Shown: piece after piece, positions 1 to 9,100 of the stretch
Layout: every line of letters starts with the position of its first letter
Numbering within the stretch: position 1 is the stretch's first letter
Virus record (IMG/VR): IMGVR_UViG_3300042860_002168
Coordinates: 1 to 38,449 of that record
Direction: 5' to 3' (one strand)
Length of the DNA: 38,449 nt
Source of the DNA: a virus
Notes under the pieces: generated by a model
Told to the model about the DNA's origin: nothing
The model's database searches: none
What the model saw: the letters and a program-made list of their open reading frames with translations, nothing else
Position numbers and translations under genes: made by a program

Positions 1-1274
1 TTTTTGGCAATTACAAAATTGCCGTAAGTCGCCGCAGTAGATGCTCCTGTTCCTCCAACCCCAACATTCCCACTCGCATCAACAAACAATCGCCCAGTGC
101 CATTAGTTGAGATGGCTACGTTGTTTGAAGACGGCAGGTAGACCCCATTTGTGGGCACCGAGCTTCCGGTAGGAATCAGAGCCGCAGCACTGGAGGTTCC
201 AGTGGTAACGACGTTCTGACTGCCGAAGTCGGGGCTGATCTTGGTGCCAGCGATGGCAGCCGAAGCGTTGACATCGGCGTTAACAATTACACCAGCGCCA
301 ATAGCAGACGTGCCGCCAGACGCAATGGTAATATCTCCAGTGACACCGCTATAGGTAAGCTGCGCCATGCGAAAGGCAGGCGCTTTTCTATTTGTGCCGC
401 CAGCGCCGTCGTCAACGATAAAAAGGTCGCCGTTCTCTAGCGCACCACCAATGTCGGTGGCTCCATCAATGTTCAAAGCAGAAACGCTGACTTTGTCTGC
501 AGTGCTGATAGTGGCAAGTTTGGTGTCGACAATCGCAGCAGCGCTGTTAATATCAGCGTTAACAATGGTGTCGTTAGCAATCATTGTGCTGGTGACGGTG
601 CCAGAGTCGCCAGTGGTAACGACTGCGCCCGTCACGTTCGGGAAAGTGATGGTATGGTCTGCCGTTGGATTTGTCACGGCAATAGTCGTTTCAAAACTAT
701 CGTCTGAGCTTCCCTCGAAAACCAAGCTGCCAGTCGTACCAATTAGCAGTTCACCAGTAACGGTGCCGCCTGCTTTCGGCAGTGCAGCATTTGCTAAGTC
801 GTAAGCCGATTTAACGGCAGTAGAAGAGGCGATGGTGGTGGAACTAGTGGTACTCGTGCTATCGCTTACTTTGCTTTGCAGGCCAGAAGGAGTGACAGCC
901 CTAACGCCATCAGTGCCAGTTTGCGTTTCGGCAGAAGTGGCAAGTTCAACAAGGCCAACTGCTGCAGTCGTGCCTGAAGGCGTGAGGTTAACGAAGGCGC
1001 TGCCAGTGTAATAATTTAACCCAGGAGTGGTCAAGCTATTATCCACCCACAACTCACCCAGTGAATTACCAGCACTGCCAGCGGGCACCGCATTAGGAGC
1101 AGCCGCGCCAACATGCGCTGGTCCCACTTTCACCACGCCTCCATTGCTGTCCTTAAAGAACATTGCAGGAGTGCCAGAAGCAGTGTTGATGGCAATTTGT
1201 CCGTCTGCAAGGCCCGAAGCAACAGGGCGCTTATCAGCAGTGGATGAACGAAGATGCTTAAGAATGGAAGCCAT
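1..1274 (-). CDS. tail fibre-like structural protein (3' end beyond window)
   Basis: Reading from the ATG at 1274, the minus strand stays open for 424 codons to the window edge, so the C-terminus is missing. The opening (MASILKHLRSSTADKRP, then GLADGQIAINT, then AMFFKDSNGGVVKVGP) is a pattern I associate with cyanophage tail-fibre and receptor-binding proteins. It is followed by a short W-containing module (LGELWVDN...LNYYTG) and low-complexity Ser/Thr/Ala/Gly-rich sequence with repeated V/I-x-ADI and ITIASG-type strands, as in beta-helical fibres. An AGGA lies about 8 nt upstream of the ATG. It is last in the late operon, after a 54-residue gene. Two plus-strand readings through this stretch are antisense artefacts. 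The fibre role is inferred from composition and position; the receptor is unknown. Confidence 0.8.
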   Translation of the reverse strand, partial: MASILKHLRSSTADKRPVASGLADGQIAINTASGTPAMFFKDSNGGVVKVGPAHVGAAAPNAVPAGSAGNSLGELWVDNSLTTPGLNYYTGSAFVNLTPSGTTAAVGLVELATSAETQTGTDGVRAVTPSGLQSKVSDSTSTTSSTTIASSTAVKSAYDLANAALPKAGGTVTGELLIGTTGSLVFEGSSDDSFETTIAVTNPTADHTITFPNVTGAVVTTGDSGTVTSTMIANDTIVNADINSAAAIVDTKLATISTADKVSVSALNIDGATDIGGALENGDLFIVDDGAGGTNRKAPAFRMAQLTYSGVTGDITIASGGTSAIGAGVIVNADVNASAAIAGTKISPDFGSQNVVTTGTSSAAALIPTGSSVPTNGVYLPSSNNVAISTNGTGRLFVDASGNVGVGGTGASTAATYGNFVIAK

Positions 1275-1338
1275 GGGAAAGTCCTAAAAAGGAGAAGCCA
1301 AGCTCAAAGAGTGGCAATTATCTTTCCATTGTAACGGT

Positions 1339-1503
1339 CTAAATGTATTCCCCTTCGTCTATTTCAGAGCCAGTTTCGTTGATCACTTTGTCAAGATCAG
1401 ACCATGCAGTGTAATAAAAAGCATTCGCAGTCTTAACTAGTACTTGCCCCGTGTCGCCATAAGGAGGCACTTCCTTGCCTGAATAGACGAAACGTTCCTG
1501 CAT
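1339..1503 (-). CDS. small 54-residue protein of unknown function
   Basis: An ATG at 1503 opens a 54-codon reading frame ending in TAG at 1339-1341. The product starts MQERFVYSGKEVPPYGDTG and continues QVLVKTANAFYYTAWSDL. It is acidic at the C-terminus (GSEIDEGEYI). The Y-G-x-T-G-Q-x-L-V-K segment resembles the short linker/attachment stretches next to phage fibre genes, but I do not recognise a named family. It lies between the fibre gene at 1-1274 and the plus-strand HNH gene, in the same direction as the fibres, which makes a small structural or fibre-attachment role possible. Coding looks real because the residue composition is balanced and the orientation fits the operon. Confidence 0.6.
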   Translation of the reverse strand: MQERFVYSGKEVPPYGDTGQVLVKTANAFYYTAWSDLDKVINETGSEIDEGEYI

Positions 1504-1542
1504 CGTGTACACTGGCTATTCCTCTACCCTTACTCTAATCAA

Positions 1543-2049
1543 ATGAACAATCAAGACGGCATTCCCGCAGGTGCATGGGAATATTATGTAAGGCGAGTAG
1601 ACATCAAGGAGCCTTCGCAGTGTTGGGAATGGAGAATGAGCTGCGGAAGTCCAGGTTACGGCAATTGGTTTTATTCGATTTATGGGCTTCCCAAGGCGGG
1701 CTCGGCACACAGGAGATCGTACATGCTGTTTAATGGTTATGTTGATTCAAGTATAGTAATTTGTCATTCTTGTGGAAATAGAAAATGCTGCAATCCCGCG
1801 CATTTGTATGCTGGAACTGCCAAGGATAATAGCGCAGACGCAATTCGTCATGGGACTCACCAAAAACCCCCCGTTCTTAAGGGCAGCATGGCTTATGCTA
1901 GTAAATTGTCAGAAAAGCAAGTGATCGCAATTAAACGGCGTTTATCAAATAATGAATCGTGTTTGGAAATCGCCCAAGATTACGATGTAACAAAAGATTG
2001 CATCTGGAAAATTCAAAAAGGCAAAAATTGGGCTTGGTTGACAATTTAA
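1543..2049 (+). CDS. HNH homing endonuclease (HNH_3 type)
   Basis: The 168-residue product has the classical free-standing HNH layout: an N-terminal CWEW...GYG block, AHRRSYMLFNG, then ICHSCGNRKCCNPAHLYAGT, which supplies zinc-binding cysteines and the catalytic His/Asn region, and the usual tail KDNSADAIRHG. Residues about 120-165 (KLSEKQVIAIKRRL...YDVTKDCIWKIQKGKNW) look like a helix-turn-helix DNA-binding domain. It is on the plus strand inside a minus-strand structural operon, and its stop overlaps the stop of the fibre gene at 2046 by 4 nt. That is how phage homing endonucleases sit between genes. Such enzymes nick or cut one site in related phages lacking the gene. No obvious Shine-Dalgarno sequence precedes the ATG. 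Confidence 0.88.
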   Translation: MNNQDGIPAGAWEYYVRRVDIKEPSQCWEWRMSCGSPGYGNWFYSIYGLPKAGSAHRRSYMLFNGYVDSSIVICHSCGNRKCCNPAHLYAGTAKDNSADAIRHGTHQKPPVLKGSMAYASKLSEKQVIAIKRRLSNNESCLEIAQDYDVTKDCIWKIQKGKNWAWLTI

Positions 2050-4667
2050 GAATAGATACCATCATCGAGAGTGCCAATGGTCATAATGCCGGTACCTGAT
2101 GCCACAACCACTTCCGAAGATCCTCTAACAATGCCCGTAGCGCCGCTGGTGGCAATTTGCACCCTTGGCCAGACAAGCTCGTTGAAGTCCTCTTGACTTG
2201 CCACGCCAGATGCCACTGGAATGAGCGCAGCGCCATCGACCAAAACATCTTGGTCACCCACGCCAGCCACGGCACTAGAGAGGTTAATTTTCGTCCAAGT
2301 GGCACCCACGCCCTGCGATAGCACCCAGTTACCAATGGCAAGATTTTCATTGGGAGCAGGAGTGGTGCCCACACCACTAGCGGTAACGATCAAATAGATG
2401 CCGTTACTGCTTGTGTTGGGGCTAGATAGTGCCTGGCCGACGGTCAAGCCAGCTTCAATGCCATAGGAGTTGATGCTTTCAACAACATTCCCTGAAGCGT
2501 TATAAGTGCCACCAAAACGCAAGTTGATTTGCGTGGGACTGCCATAGCCAAGGTTCAGCCAATAACCATTAGGCACTGGAGTAACTTCTCCCACCCAAAT
2601 GTAAGCCGATCGGTCATTAGGGTTGATCCACCATTGCCCAGCGAATTCAGGAGTGGGGGCACTTTCACTAACTTGCGCAATGCCATAGTCTGCAAGTTGT
2701 TGGGCGGTAACGCTATTCTCCGCCAAGAAGGTGCTGCCAAAGGTGCCGGTCGTAATCTTGCTCGCGTCAAGACTTGGAATGTCACTTGCCTGTAGCGTTG
2801 CTTGAGCAGAAACAATGTGTCCTTGCGAGTCGATGGTTACAGGACCTGCATAAGTGCCAGCAACTGCTGCGTTGCTATGGTTCATCACTCCCAAAGCGCT
2901 TACGCTTAGACCAGCCCCCGGACTAACGGCGCCGACAGTGCCACTGGTGGCGACTGGTAGATCGGCAGCAGCAAGGCTTCTAAAAGTAGGAGCTGCATCT
3001 GCGCCCGTAGAAGGTCCGGCGAACACGCGATTCGCAACTTGCGTGTCAAGCGTTGTCGTGATAGTGGCCGAAAAATTATCTGGATAGGCAACTGAGAACG
3101 CAATGGGAGTGGAATCGGTGAAAGTGAGAGTGCTAATGGCGGCCTGCCGCTCCCAAGCTGTTCCGTCCCATGTATATTCAAACTTGGTAGAGTCATCAAA
3201 CCATTTTTGCCCGACAAACGCGCCATTCCCCACAGGCGCGTTAGCGGCGACGATGGAAGAGGAATTGTCAGCCAGCTTGACAGCCGTTACACCACTGTCA
3301 ACCAACTGATCAGTGCCGATGGCTCCATCAGCGACCTTGGCTTGAGTGATTGCATCGTCAGCCACATTGACTGTGACCACGGCATCAGCAGCCAATTTTC
3401 CGGCTTCAATACCACTGGCTGCAATTTTGACATTTGTCACTGCAGAGTCGGCTATGTTTGCCGTAAGAACTCCCCCTGTAGAAATCTGCAGCCCGCTGAT
3501 AGTCGCACTGGTAATCTTTGCGCCAGGCACGCTGCCATCAGCCAGACCAAGCTTGGCGTAGGCAATGGTGCCATTAGCAATTTTGTCGTTCGTTACCGCC
3601 GAAACGCCAAGGGCAGTGGTATCGACTGCTCCTGCGGCAAATTTGGCGCTGGTAATACCAGAGGTTGCCAAGGCAGCAGTGCCGACTGATTCGCTCGCCA
3701 GCTTGGCAGCAGTTACAGCCGCAGAAGCAATGGTATTAGTTGTAACTGCGTCTGCGTCAATCTTGCCTGCCGTAACGCCACTAGTAGCTATTTTTGCGCT
3801 TGTAACGGAGGAATCCGCCAAGTCTGCCGTGGCAATAGTGCCGTCAACAATTTTGGCAGAAGTGATAGAACTGTCAGCAATTTTTGCCCCTGGCACGCTC
3901 CCATCGGCCAGGTTGAGCTTGGCATAGACAATCGTGGTATCGGCAATCTTTGCATTGGTAACTGCTAAATCTGCCAGGGCTGCATTGTCAACCGATCCCG
4001 CTGCAAATTTTGCACTAGTAATGCCTGAGTTTGCGAGTGCGAGCGTGCCTACGGCTCCATTCGCCAGTCTTGATCCTTCAATAGTGGAGGCAGCAATATC
4101 ACCATTAACGATGGTGCCGTCAGCAATCTTTGCTGAAGTGACAGTGCTGTCCGCGATCTTGACTGTCGTAATGCTGCCATCAGCCATAGCAGCAGTGCCT
4201 AGCCCTCCTGCGCTGATCTTGGCAGTTGTAATGGCGGCGTCAGCTATCTTTATAGTGGTAACTGCGTTGTCTGCAATGCCAGCAGTGGGCATTACAATTT
4301 GTCGATAATCACCCGCCGAATAAACTTGAAAATTGCTATCAGTTGTGCGATACCAGCCGCGTCCAGCAAAATTGTCAGCGGTGGGAGCAGTGCTTTGCTC
4401 TGCGATAGAACTATCGTCGGCCAGCTTAATGGCCGTAATTGCACCAGTGCCAATGGCAGCAGCGCCAAGCTTGACAGTACTAGCCTGGTTGAGCTTGCTT
4501 AAGTCAATATTGCCACTTGCCGTAAGCGCAATGCCGTTTTGAATTAAGTCAGATGCATTGATGCGCTTGGTTTCACTGGCACTAATGTCAACAATAGGAA
4601 GTTGATCATTGGCAGCCAACGCAGCCCCAGTAAGCTGATTTAGCTGGGAGATTGTTTGGTCCGCCAT
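2046..4667 (-). CDS. large repetitive tail fibre protein
   Basis: 873 residues. Residues 1-60 (MADQTISQLNQLTG...DQLPIVDIS...KRINASDLI) match a phage fibre N-terminal segment common in cyanophages. Residues about 130-465 are degenerate 10- to 11-residue repeats of the form D-S-x-V/I-T-x-x-K-I-A, expected to make a beta-structured, probably trimeric shaft. Three related W modules occur at about 100-118 (GRGWYRTTD), 484-502 (VGQKWFDDS) and 676-693 (AGQWWINPNDR). The C-terminal 200 residues are non-repetitive and may carry the receptor contact. The ATG has no good ribosome site of its own; an 11-codon mini-ORF with a strong one ends 1 nt before it. The receptor is not predictable. Confidence 0.85.
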   Translation of the reverse strand: MADQTISQLNQLTGAALAANDQLPIVDISASETKRINASDLIQNGIALTASGNIDLSKLNQASTVKLGAAAIGTGAITAIKLADDSSIAEQSTAPTADNFAGRGWYRTTDSNFQVYSAGDYRQIVMPTAGIADNAVTTIKIADAAITTAKISAGGLGTAAMADGSITTVKIADSTVTSAKIADGTIVNGDIAASTIEGSRLANGAVGTLALANSGITSAKFAAGSVDNAALADLAVTNAKIADTTIVYAKLNLADGSVPGAKIADSSITSAKIVDGTIATADLADSSVTSAKIATSGVTAGKIDADAVTTNTIASAAVTAAKLASESVGTAALATSGITSAKFAAGAVDTTALGVSAVTNDKIANGTIAYAKLGLADGSVPGAKITSATISGLQISTGGVLTANIADSAVTNVKIAASGIEAGKLAADAVVTVNVADDAITQAKVADGAIGTDQLVDSGVTAVKLADNSSSIVAANAPVGNGAFVGQKWFDDSTKFEYTWDGTAWERQAAISTLTFTDSTPIAFSVAYPDNFSATITTTLDTQVANRVFAGPSTGADAAPTFRSLAAADLPVATSGTVGAVSPGAGLSVSALGVMNHSNAAVAGTYAGPVTIDSQGHIVSAQATLQASDIPSLDASKITTGTFGSTFLAENSVTAQQLADYGIAQVSESAPTPEFAGQWWINPNDRSAYIWVGEVTPVPNGYWLNLGYGSPTQINLRFGGTYNASGNVVESINSYGIEAGLTVGQALSSPNTSSNGIYLIVTASGVGTTPAPNENLAIGNWVLSQGVGATWTKINLSSAVAGVGDQDVLVDGAALIPVASGVASQEDFNELVWPRVQIATSGATGIVRGSSEVVVASGTGIMTIGTLDDGIYS
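3273..4277 (-). repeat. degenerate coding repeats of the fibre shaft
   Basis: This stretch encodes fibre residues about 131-465, built from roughly 10-codon units ending in K-I-A, K-L-A or K-F-A. On top of the short period there is a longer near-duplication: residues 208-263 (LALANSGITSAKF...LADGSVPGAKI) recur at 330-385 (AALATSGITSAKF...LADGSVPGAKI), an offset of 122 residues or 366 nt. This suggests expansion by unequal recombination and makes the locus prone to length variation and assembly errors. Confidence 0.8.
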
Positions 4668-4668
4668 C

Positions 4669-4704
4669 TTACACTATCGTGAGAATTGCATTGATTCTAG
4701 CCAT
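4669..4704 (-). CDS. 11-codon leader mini-ORF before the fibre gene
   Basis: A perfect AGAGGA-type ribosome site lies 5-6 nt upstream of an ATG at 4704 that encodes MARINAILTIV and stops at TAA (4669-4671), 1 nt before the ATG of the 873-residue fibre gene. The fibre ATG itself has no Shine-Dalgarno sequence at the right distance. The simplest reading is translational coupling: ribosomes load on the mini-ORF, terminate and restart on the fibre. Whether the peptide does anything is unknown. Confidence 0.35.
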   Translation of the reverse strand: MARINAILTIV

Positions 4705-4717
4705 TGTCCTCTTTTCT

Positions 4718-5599
4718 TTAATCATCGACTTCCTTCAGCAAGGCATCAACGCCAAGTTCTTGAAGCAAAATGCGATCATCATTTTCTTGGAGCACATAAC
4801 CCGGCGCTTGTCCAATTAACAACTTGATTTCCCCAGTGGTCAGAAAATCAATGGAAGTGGAAATAATGGCATCGCTTTTAACTTCTACTCCGGCTCTGGT
4901 GACCACCCCTTCAAATTGGTAGTACACATCTAATGTACTGCCGTAAACACTATCATCCGTGAGAAACAATTGTGCCTCAAAAGAGCTACCAATCTCTATT
5001 CGCTGGATAATTTGCAGCATTAACACTGGCAGCTCTTGACGACTACTAGCTGCTCCTTGGTAGGCAAATAGACAATCAATGGATCCGCTGCCACTGATTA
5101 ACCCCGCTGAATATTGCTGCTTGAATTTATCGCTCAATGCCGTTGTTTCTACAGCCTCCCTTTCTGTTTGAAGCGTAAAGCCAGTGACGCCTCCAAGAGT
5201 GTTGAAGTCGGTGTCTTGAATTTCAATGGTAACAGGCAGTGGTTCTCCAGTAAAAGCAATGAGCGGCAACTCATTCGCTCGATCATTGTTAACCGCATCC
5301 TCAAAGTCTCTGAAAAGGCGAATGCCGCCAGCAGCGTTCACATTTGCGTACAGAGCAATGCCTGCCTGTCGTTCATTCACTTGCGGCCATGTCGACGGAG
5401 ATAGAAATACAAGCTTGCGAGCGTCTTCTGTTCTCACCACCAATCGATCGCCTGTTAAGACGTTCTCCATTGAACCGTCAAAACTAAAACGATTCAAAAT
5501 GGTATTGACATCATCGGGCTCGATAGACGTGTCAAAAGACGTGGCCTGCGTGCTACGACGCAATCGAACCGTGCCCGTGTGCCCCGCGAAGAATGTCAT
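4718..5599 (-). CDS. tail-tube-like minor tail protein (293 residues)
   Basis: Opens MTFFAGHTGTVRLRR, which matches the opening of its neighbour (MAFYTGRSGSLSFG). The middle part (VTIEIQDTDFNTLGGV, then TLQTEREAVETTALSDKFKQQYSAG) and C-terminal half (VEVKSDAIISTSIDFLTTGEIKL) have the pattern of the phage tail-tube fold: a helix plus alternating strands, with a central TT-x-x-S-x-K-F region. It is much longer than a plain tube protein, so it may be a fusion with an N-terminal decoration domain. It lies downstream of the J-like tip gene, unlike the main tube gene at 17470. A role at the tail tip or as a fibre adaptor is likely but inferred. Confidence 0.55.
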   Translation of the reverse strand: MTFFAGHTGTVRLRRSTQATSFDTSIEPDDVNTILNRFSFDGSMENVLTGDRLVVRTEDARKLVFLSPSTWPQVNERQAGIALYANVNAAGGIRLFRDFEDAVNNDRANELPLIAFTGEPLPVTIEIQDTDFNTLGGVTGFTLQTEREAVETTALSDKFKQQYSAGLISGSGSIDCLFAYQGAASSRQELPVLMLQIIQRIEIGSSFEAQLFLTDDSVYGSTLDVYYQFEGVVTRAGVEVKSDAIISTSIDFLTTGEIKLLIGQAPGYVLQENDDRILLQELGVDALLKEVDD

Positions 5600-5605
5600 T
5601 GAAAA

Positions 5606-6088
5606 TCAAGTAAGAACTTCCACGAAATCTCCATCCATCGTAAATTGAATGGGAACAGTGGAAAGTTCACCAGTGGATACAGTCACGCCAATCGAAGTGA
5701 TGTAGGCCCAAAATTTAATGTCATCATTTGCTCCTCCTCCGGCATTGAGCTCCAAAAACACTCGATCAGCCTCAGTGATTAAGCCAGTCTTGCCAAGGCT
5801 ATTAGCCAGCAAAGTATTAAAACCATAAAGCGTATTTACTTCACTACCTTCAAGCCTGTAGTAGATCAACGTGGCGCTACCAGTGGCTCCCTTTACGCCG
5901 GGCGTAAAAGTATTAACCCCGCTGTCAATAGAGTTAGTAGAAATAAGTTCAACAGTTGTGTCCAGACTCCAGTCGCGAATTTTCGCCACTTGACGAATAT
6001 TGGTGGGAGCGGACAATGAACTAGAAGGCGCCGTGCTATCAGTGGTGCCAAACGACAGGCTTCCAGAGCGGCCAGTATAGAAAGCCAT
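5606..6088 (-). CDS. tail-tube-like protein (160 residues)
   Basis: The product (MAFYTGRSGSLSFGTTD, KIRDWSLDTTVELISTNSID, SGVNTFTPGVKGATGSATLIYYR, ending VPIQFTMDGDFVEVL) is typical in length and motif order of siphovirus tail-tube proteins. It has an N-terminal strand pair, the W-S-L-D-T-T loop, the F-x-P-G-x-x-G-A-T-G turn and a final strand. It sits directly before its longer paralogue, and both have the same 9-nt leader (TTGATTTTC) just before the ATG instead of a Shine-Dalgarno site. Because the main tube gene is at 17470, this copy may build a specialised ring near the tip, or be a second tube subunit. Confidence 0.6.
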   Translation of the reverse strand: MAFYTGRSGSLSFGTTDSTAPSSSLSAPTNIRQVAKIRDWSLDTTVELISTNSIDSGVNTFTPGVKGATGSATLIYYRLEGSEVNTLYGFNTLLANSLGKTGLITEADRVFLELNAGGGANDDIKFWAYITSIGVTVSTGELSTVPIQFTMDGDFVEVLT

Positions 6089-6128
6089 GGAAAATCAATA
6101 AGTTTGTTGCTTGTATTCTAAAAGCATT

Positions 6129-9100
6129 TTATTCAGGACGGCCATCAATTGTAAACAGTCCAGCCACTCTTGCCGCCAATCCTTTGCTGATTAGAGAGAG
6201 TCCGTTTTCATCCACGGCGTGTTCAACGGCTCGCACGGTCACCTCGCCTTCCTCATCCATCGCAACTTCTGTCACCTTGAACACTCTCTTATTTTTAATT
6301 TTAGTACCAAGCACAAATATATATCCTTCGTAAGCGGCAAGCGCAGATGCAGTATTGCTGGAAACGCTGACGCTATTAAATGCAGTAGTGCCCGACGTGG
6401 TGGCGTTGGGATTGTAAAGAAGAAACTGGTACGAGCCATTGGCGATGGATCCAGCTAGGGGCAGGTCCAAAGCGCCTCTAGGGCCAATGCTGCCAGTCTG
6501 GATGCCATTCCACTGGTTCTGCGCCAGCTCCACATAGATGTAGCTTCCTGGCGCCACAAAGCTGTCCGTGGGAAACGTTTTGAATTCAAGGGCGCGGCGA
6601 GAATGACGCTTGGTCTGGCAAAGAAACTTGCCCACGAGGATTGCCTGCTCTCTGCGAGTGACAAACGATGAAAGGTCGATGGTTTCACGAATGGCAAGAT
6701 CTGCATTGGTATCGCTCAAATGCACATCTACACTGTTGTTTTTCGGGAATACGCCATCTCTTTCATTTTGTCTGAAAATAATAGTGGCAACAATATCTTC
6801 GGTGCCGCTTCCATAGTCAAGAAATTCTTCTTTGTAGCTGTCCTCAAGAATGTTGCCTTGATTGAACAATGCACTAATTGGCACCTGTCTAGAAATGGCG
6901 CCAGTGTTTGCGTCGTAGGGCACTGCAGGCAAAAGCGTCTCCCTTCCATCGCGCTTGGCAAGTTCAAGCAGGCTAAAAGTAGAATGCACCGACCAAAACT
7001 CTCGCCATGAAGACGGCTCAGCAATCACTCCGTCCATGAACAATCCATTCACCTCACAAAATTTCTTACTTCTGGATAGCTGCTCAAGATCAACTGAGAA
7101 CAAATCGCCAGCATATTTCCCGATGCCATCGTTGTAGTCAAGGACTGTGTCAACAAAAATGTCGGGAGCGGTATTTGCAAAGCCATTGGGGACAGGTGAA
7201 AGATATTCAAAATTGGGCCGCCCCCACGAAACACCATTGATAGTCCCAGAAGTTCGTAATAGTCTTGATCGGCGCCCTTGCGTTACAAACATGCTCAAGG
7301 AACGCAAATCTTGCACATTCTTGCCGGAATACAAATTAAAGCCAACAAGCGATGCGTCTTGGTATAGGCCGGGAAAGTTGTTAAATTGCTCAACAATTTG
7401 CTCGCTGACAGCCCCGAGCGTAAATTCTGGCCCATTGTCAAAAGAAAACTGATACTGAGTGTCCGCAGTATTATTAAATAAGTCCCATTCGTTTGTTTGG
7501 ACGGGGGAATTGTTCAATGGAGGTAAAAAATTGGTACTGTTGACAATGCTTCCCGTAAAAGAAAGAGTTCGGCCTTGCCCTAGCGAAATAGTCGAGGCAT
7601 TTCCACTGTTCTCTACATAGAAAAAACGATATGCATTGCCTTCATTTAACAAGCTTTGCTTGAATTCAGCAATTGTATCTTGAACGGCTTCTATTTCAAA
7701 GTGCCAATTAAATGAGTTGCTAAGTCCAGACTGCCCAGAATTAAAGCGCAAGTAAACAAAATTGTCATTGTCAGCAGCGCGTCTTACAACAAAAATGCCC
7801 TTGACATAGGAAAACCCTGCATCGGTGGATCTTTTGTACTTAACCAAAAACATGGCAGTTCTTAGCTTAATACCATTGTCGCTAATCGGATAGCCAGCTA
7901 CGCGATTACTACCATAAACCTCTTGACGCCCGCTAATCCGCCTAAAAGACCTAGCCTTGATCGCCAAGTCAACAATATGACAAGGAGAAATTGTTTCGTA
8001 ACTTGCTTTCTCAACCTTTGAAAGCACCTTGGTAAAGAAAACATTGTCCGATCTAATTCCTCGCGCAATATCATCTTCGTAAGTAATAAAGTCGCGAAGG
8101 GCTTGCTTTTCGCCCTCGGTTAAATTTCTTTGAAATGCAAGTCGGGTGCCGGTGGAGATAAATCCTCCACCACGACCATAACTAACGGTCCTAAATTGCT
8201 GATAAACGAAAATATTGCCGGCGTTTAAGAGTGCTTGGGCGGTGGAAATGTCCCTGCGCTGATCTGCATTGAGAAGGCTGTTGGCTGTATTTCTTAACGA
8301 CAAATATGTTGGATCGCTTTCCGCTATTTTCTTTGCATCTTGCTTTGCATTGGAAATATTGTAAGCCACACTTGGTGCAAGTCCTTGTTCGATGCAACGT
8401 AATGTGACAATTACATCGCCCTCCTCCGTGGATCCCCTGTTGGCACGAAGTACGCTAAATTTAGCCGAACCAAGTTTGAAGATGGCGGCGTTGTCAAATG
8501 CAGATGACAATGCTCGTCTTTGGTCGGCGGCCTCCAGCTCAACTGTTGACAATCCCTCCTTGTTAGTGGCGCTAAGAGTAACAGTGAGAATGGACCCAAC
8601 AGGAACGGAGCGCAAAGTGCTAGACGGAAGATTGGACCCCCATAAAGCCGCACGATTTGGACTTGTAATGGCGGCTTGAATGCCACTGGAAACAGACTCT
8701 TCCGCACCAGCCTCATTGCGAATAATTACATCGGCATTGATTGGCACGGGAGAATATAGGCCAAATTGATTAGATGTGGCAGGCGAAAGAGCATGGCTAA
8801 ATCCGTCGCCAGCGGAAGTAGATGACGATGGTGAAATACGGTAGAGGTTGCGACTGCCGACGCCAGCAGCGGCAGGATCACTTTCGCCATTGCCTCCATA
8901 TATCAAATCATTTCCGCGAATAATGCCAGTATTGTTAGGGCGAAAATACAACCAATAGTTTTGTGCAATTAAATTGCGGATGGGAGTTTGTCCAAAAGCA
9001 GTGCGATCGGCATCAATGGCCCCAATGCCACCAGCGCCAAGCAGCAAAAGCATTTGAACATACTGACTACTGCCAAAGCTTTTAACTGAAGACCATAGCA

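Noticed and set aside
3273-4277. Regular short repeats that at first look like a repeat array (CRISPR-like).
   Set aside because: The repeats are coding, in frame, degenerate and without constant-length spacers or an AT-rich leader; no cas genes are present.
3207-4542. Several plus-strand open frames inside the fibre repeat region, with Ala/Val/Ser-rich, membrane-like translations.
   Set aside because: They are the antisense reading of the K-I-A/T-S-A-K repeats, which lacks stop codons by composition; the minus-strand fibre is continuous and recognisable.
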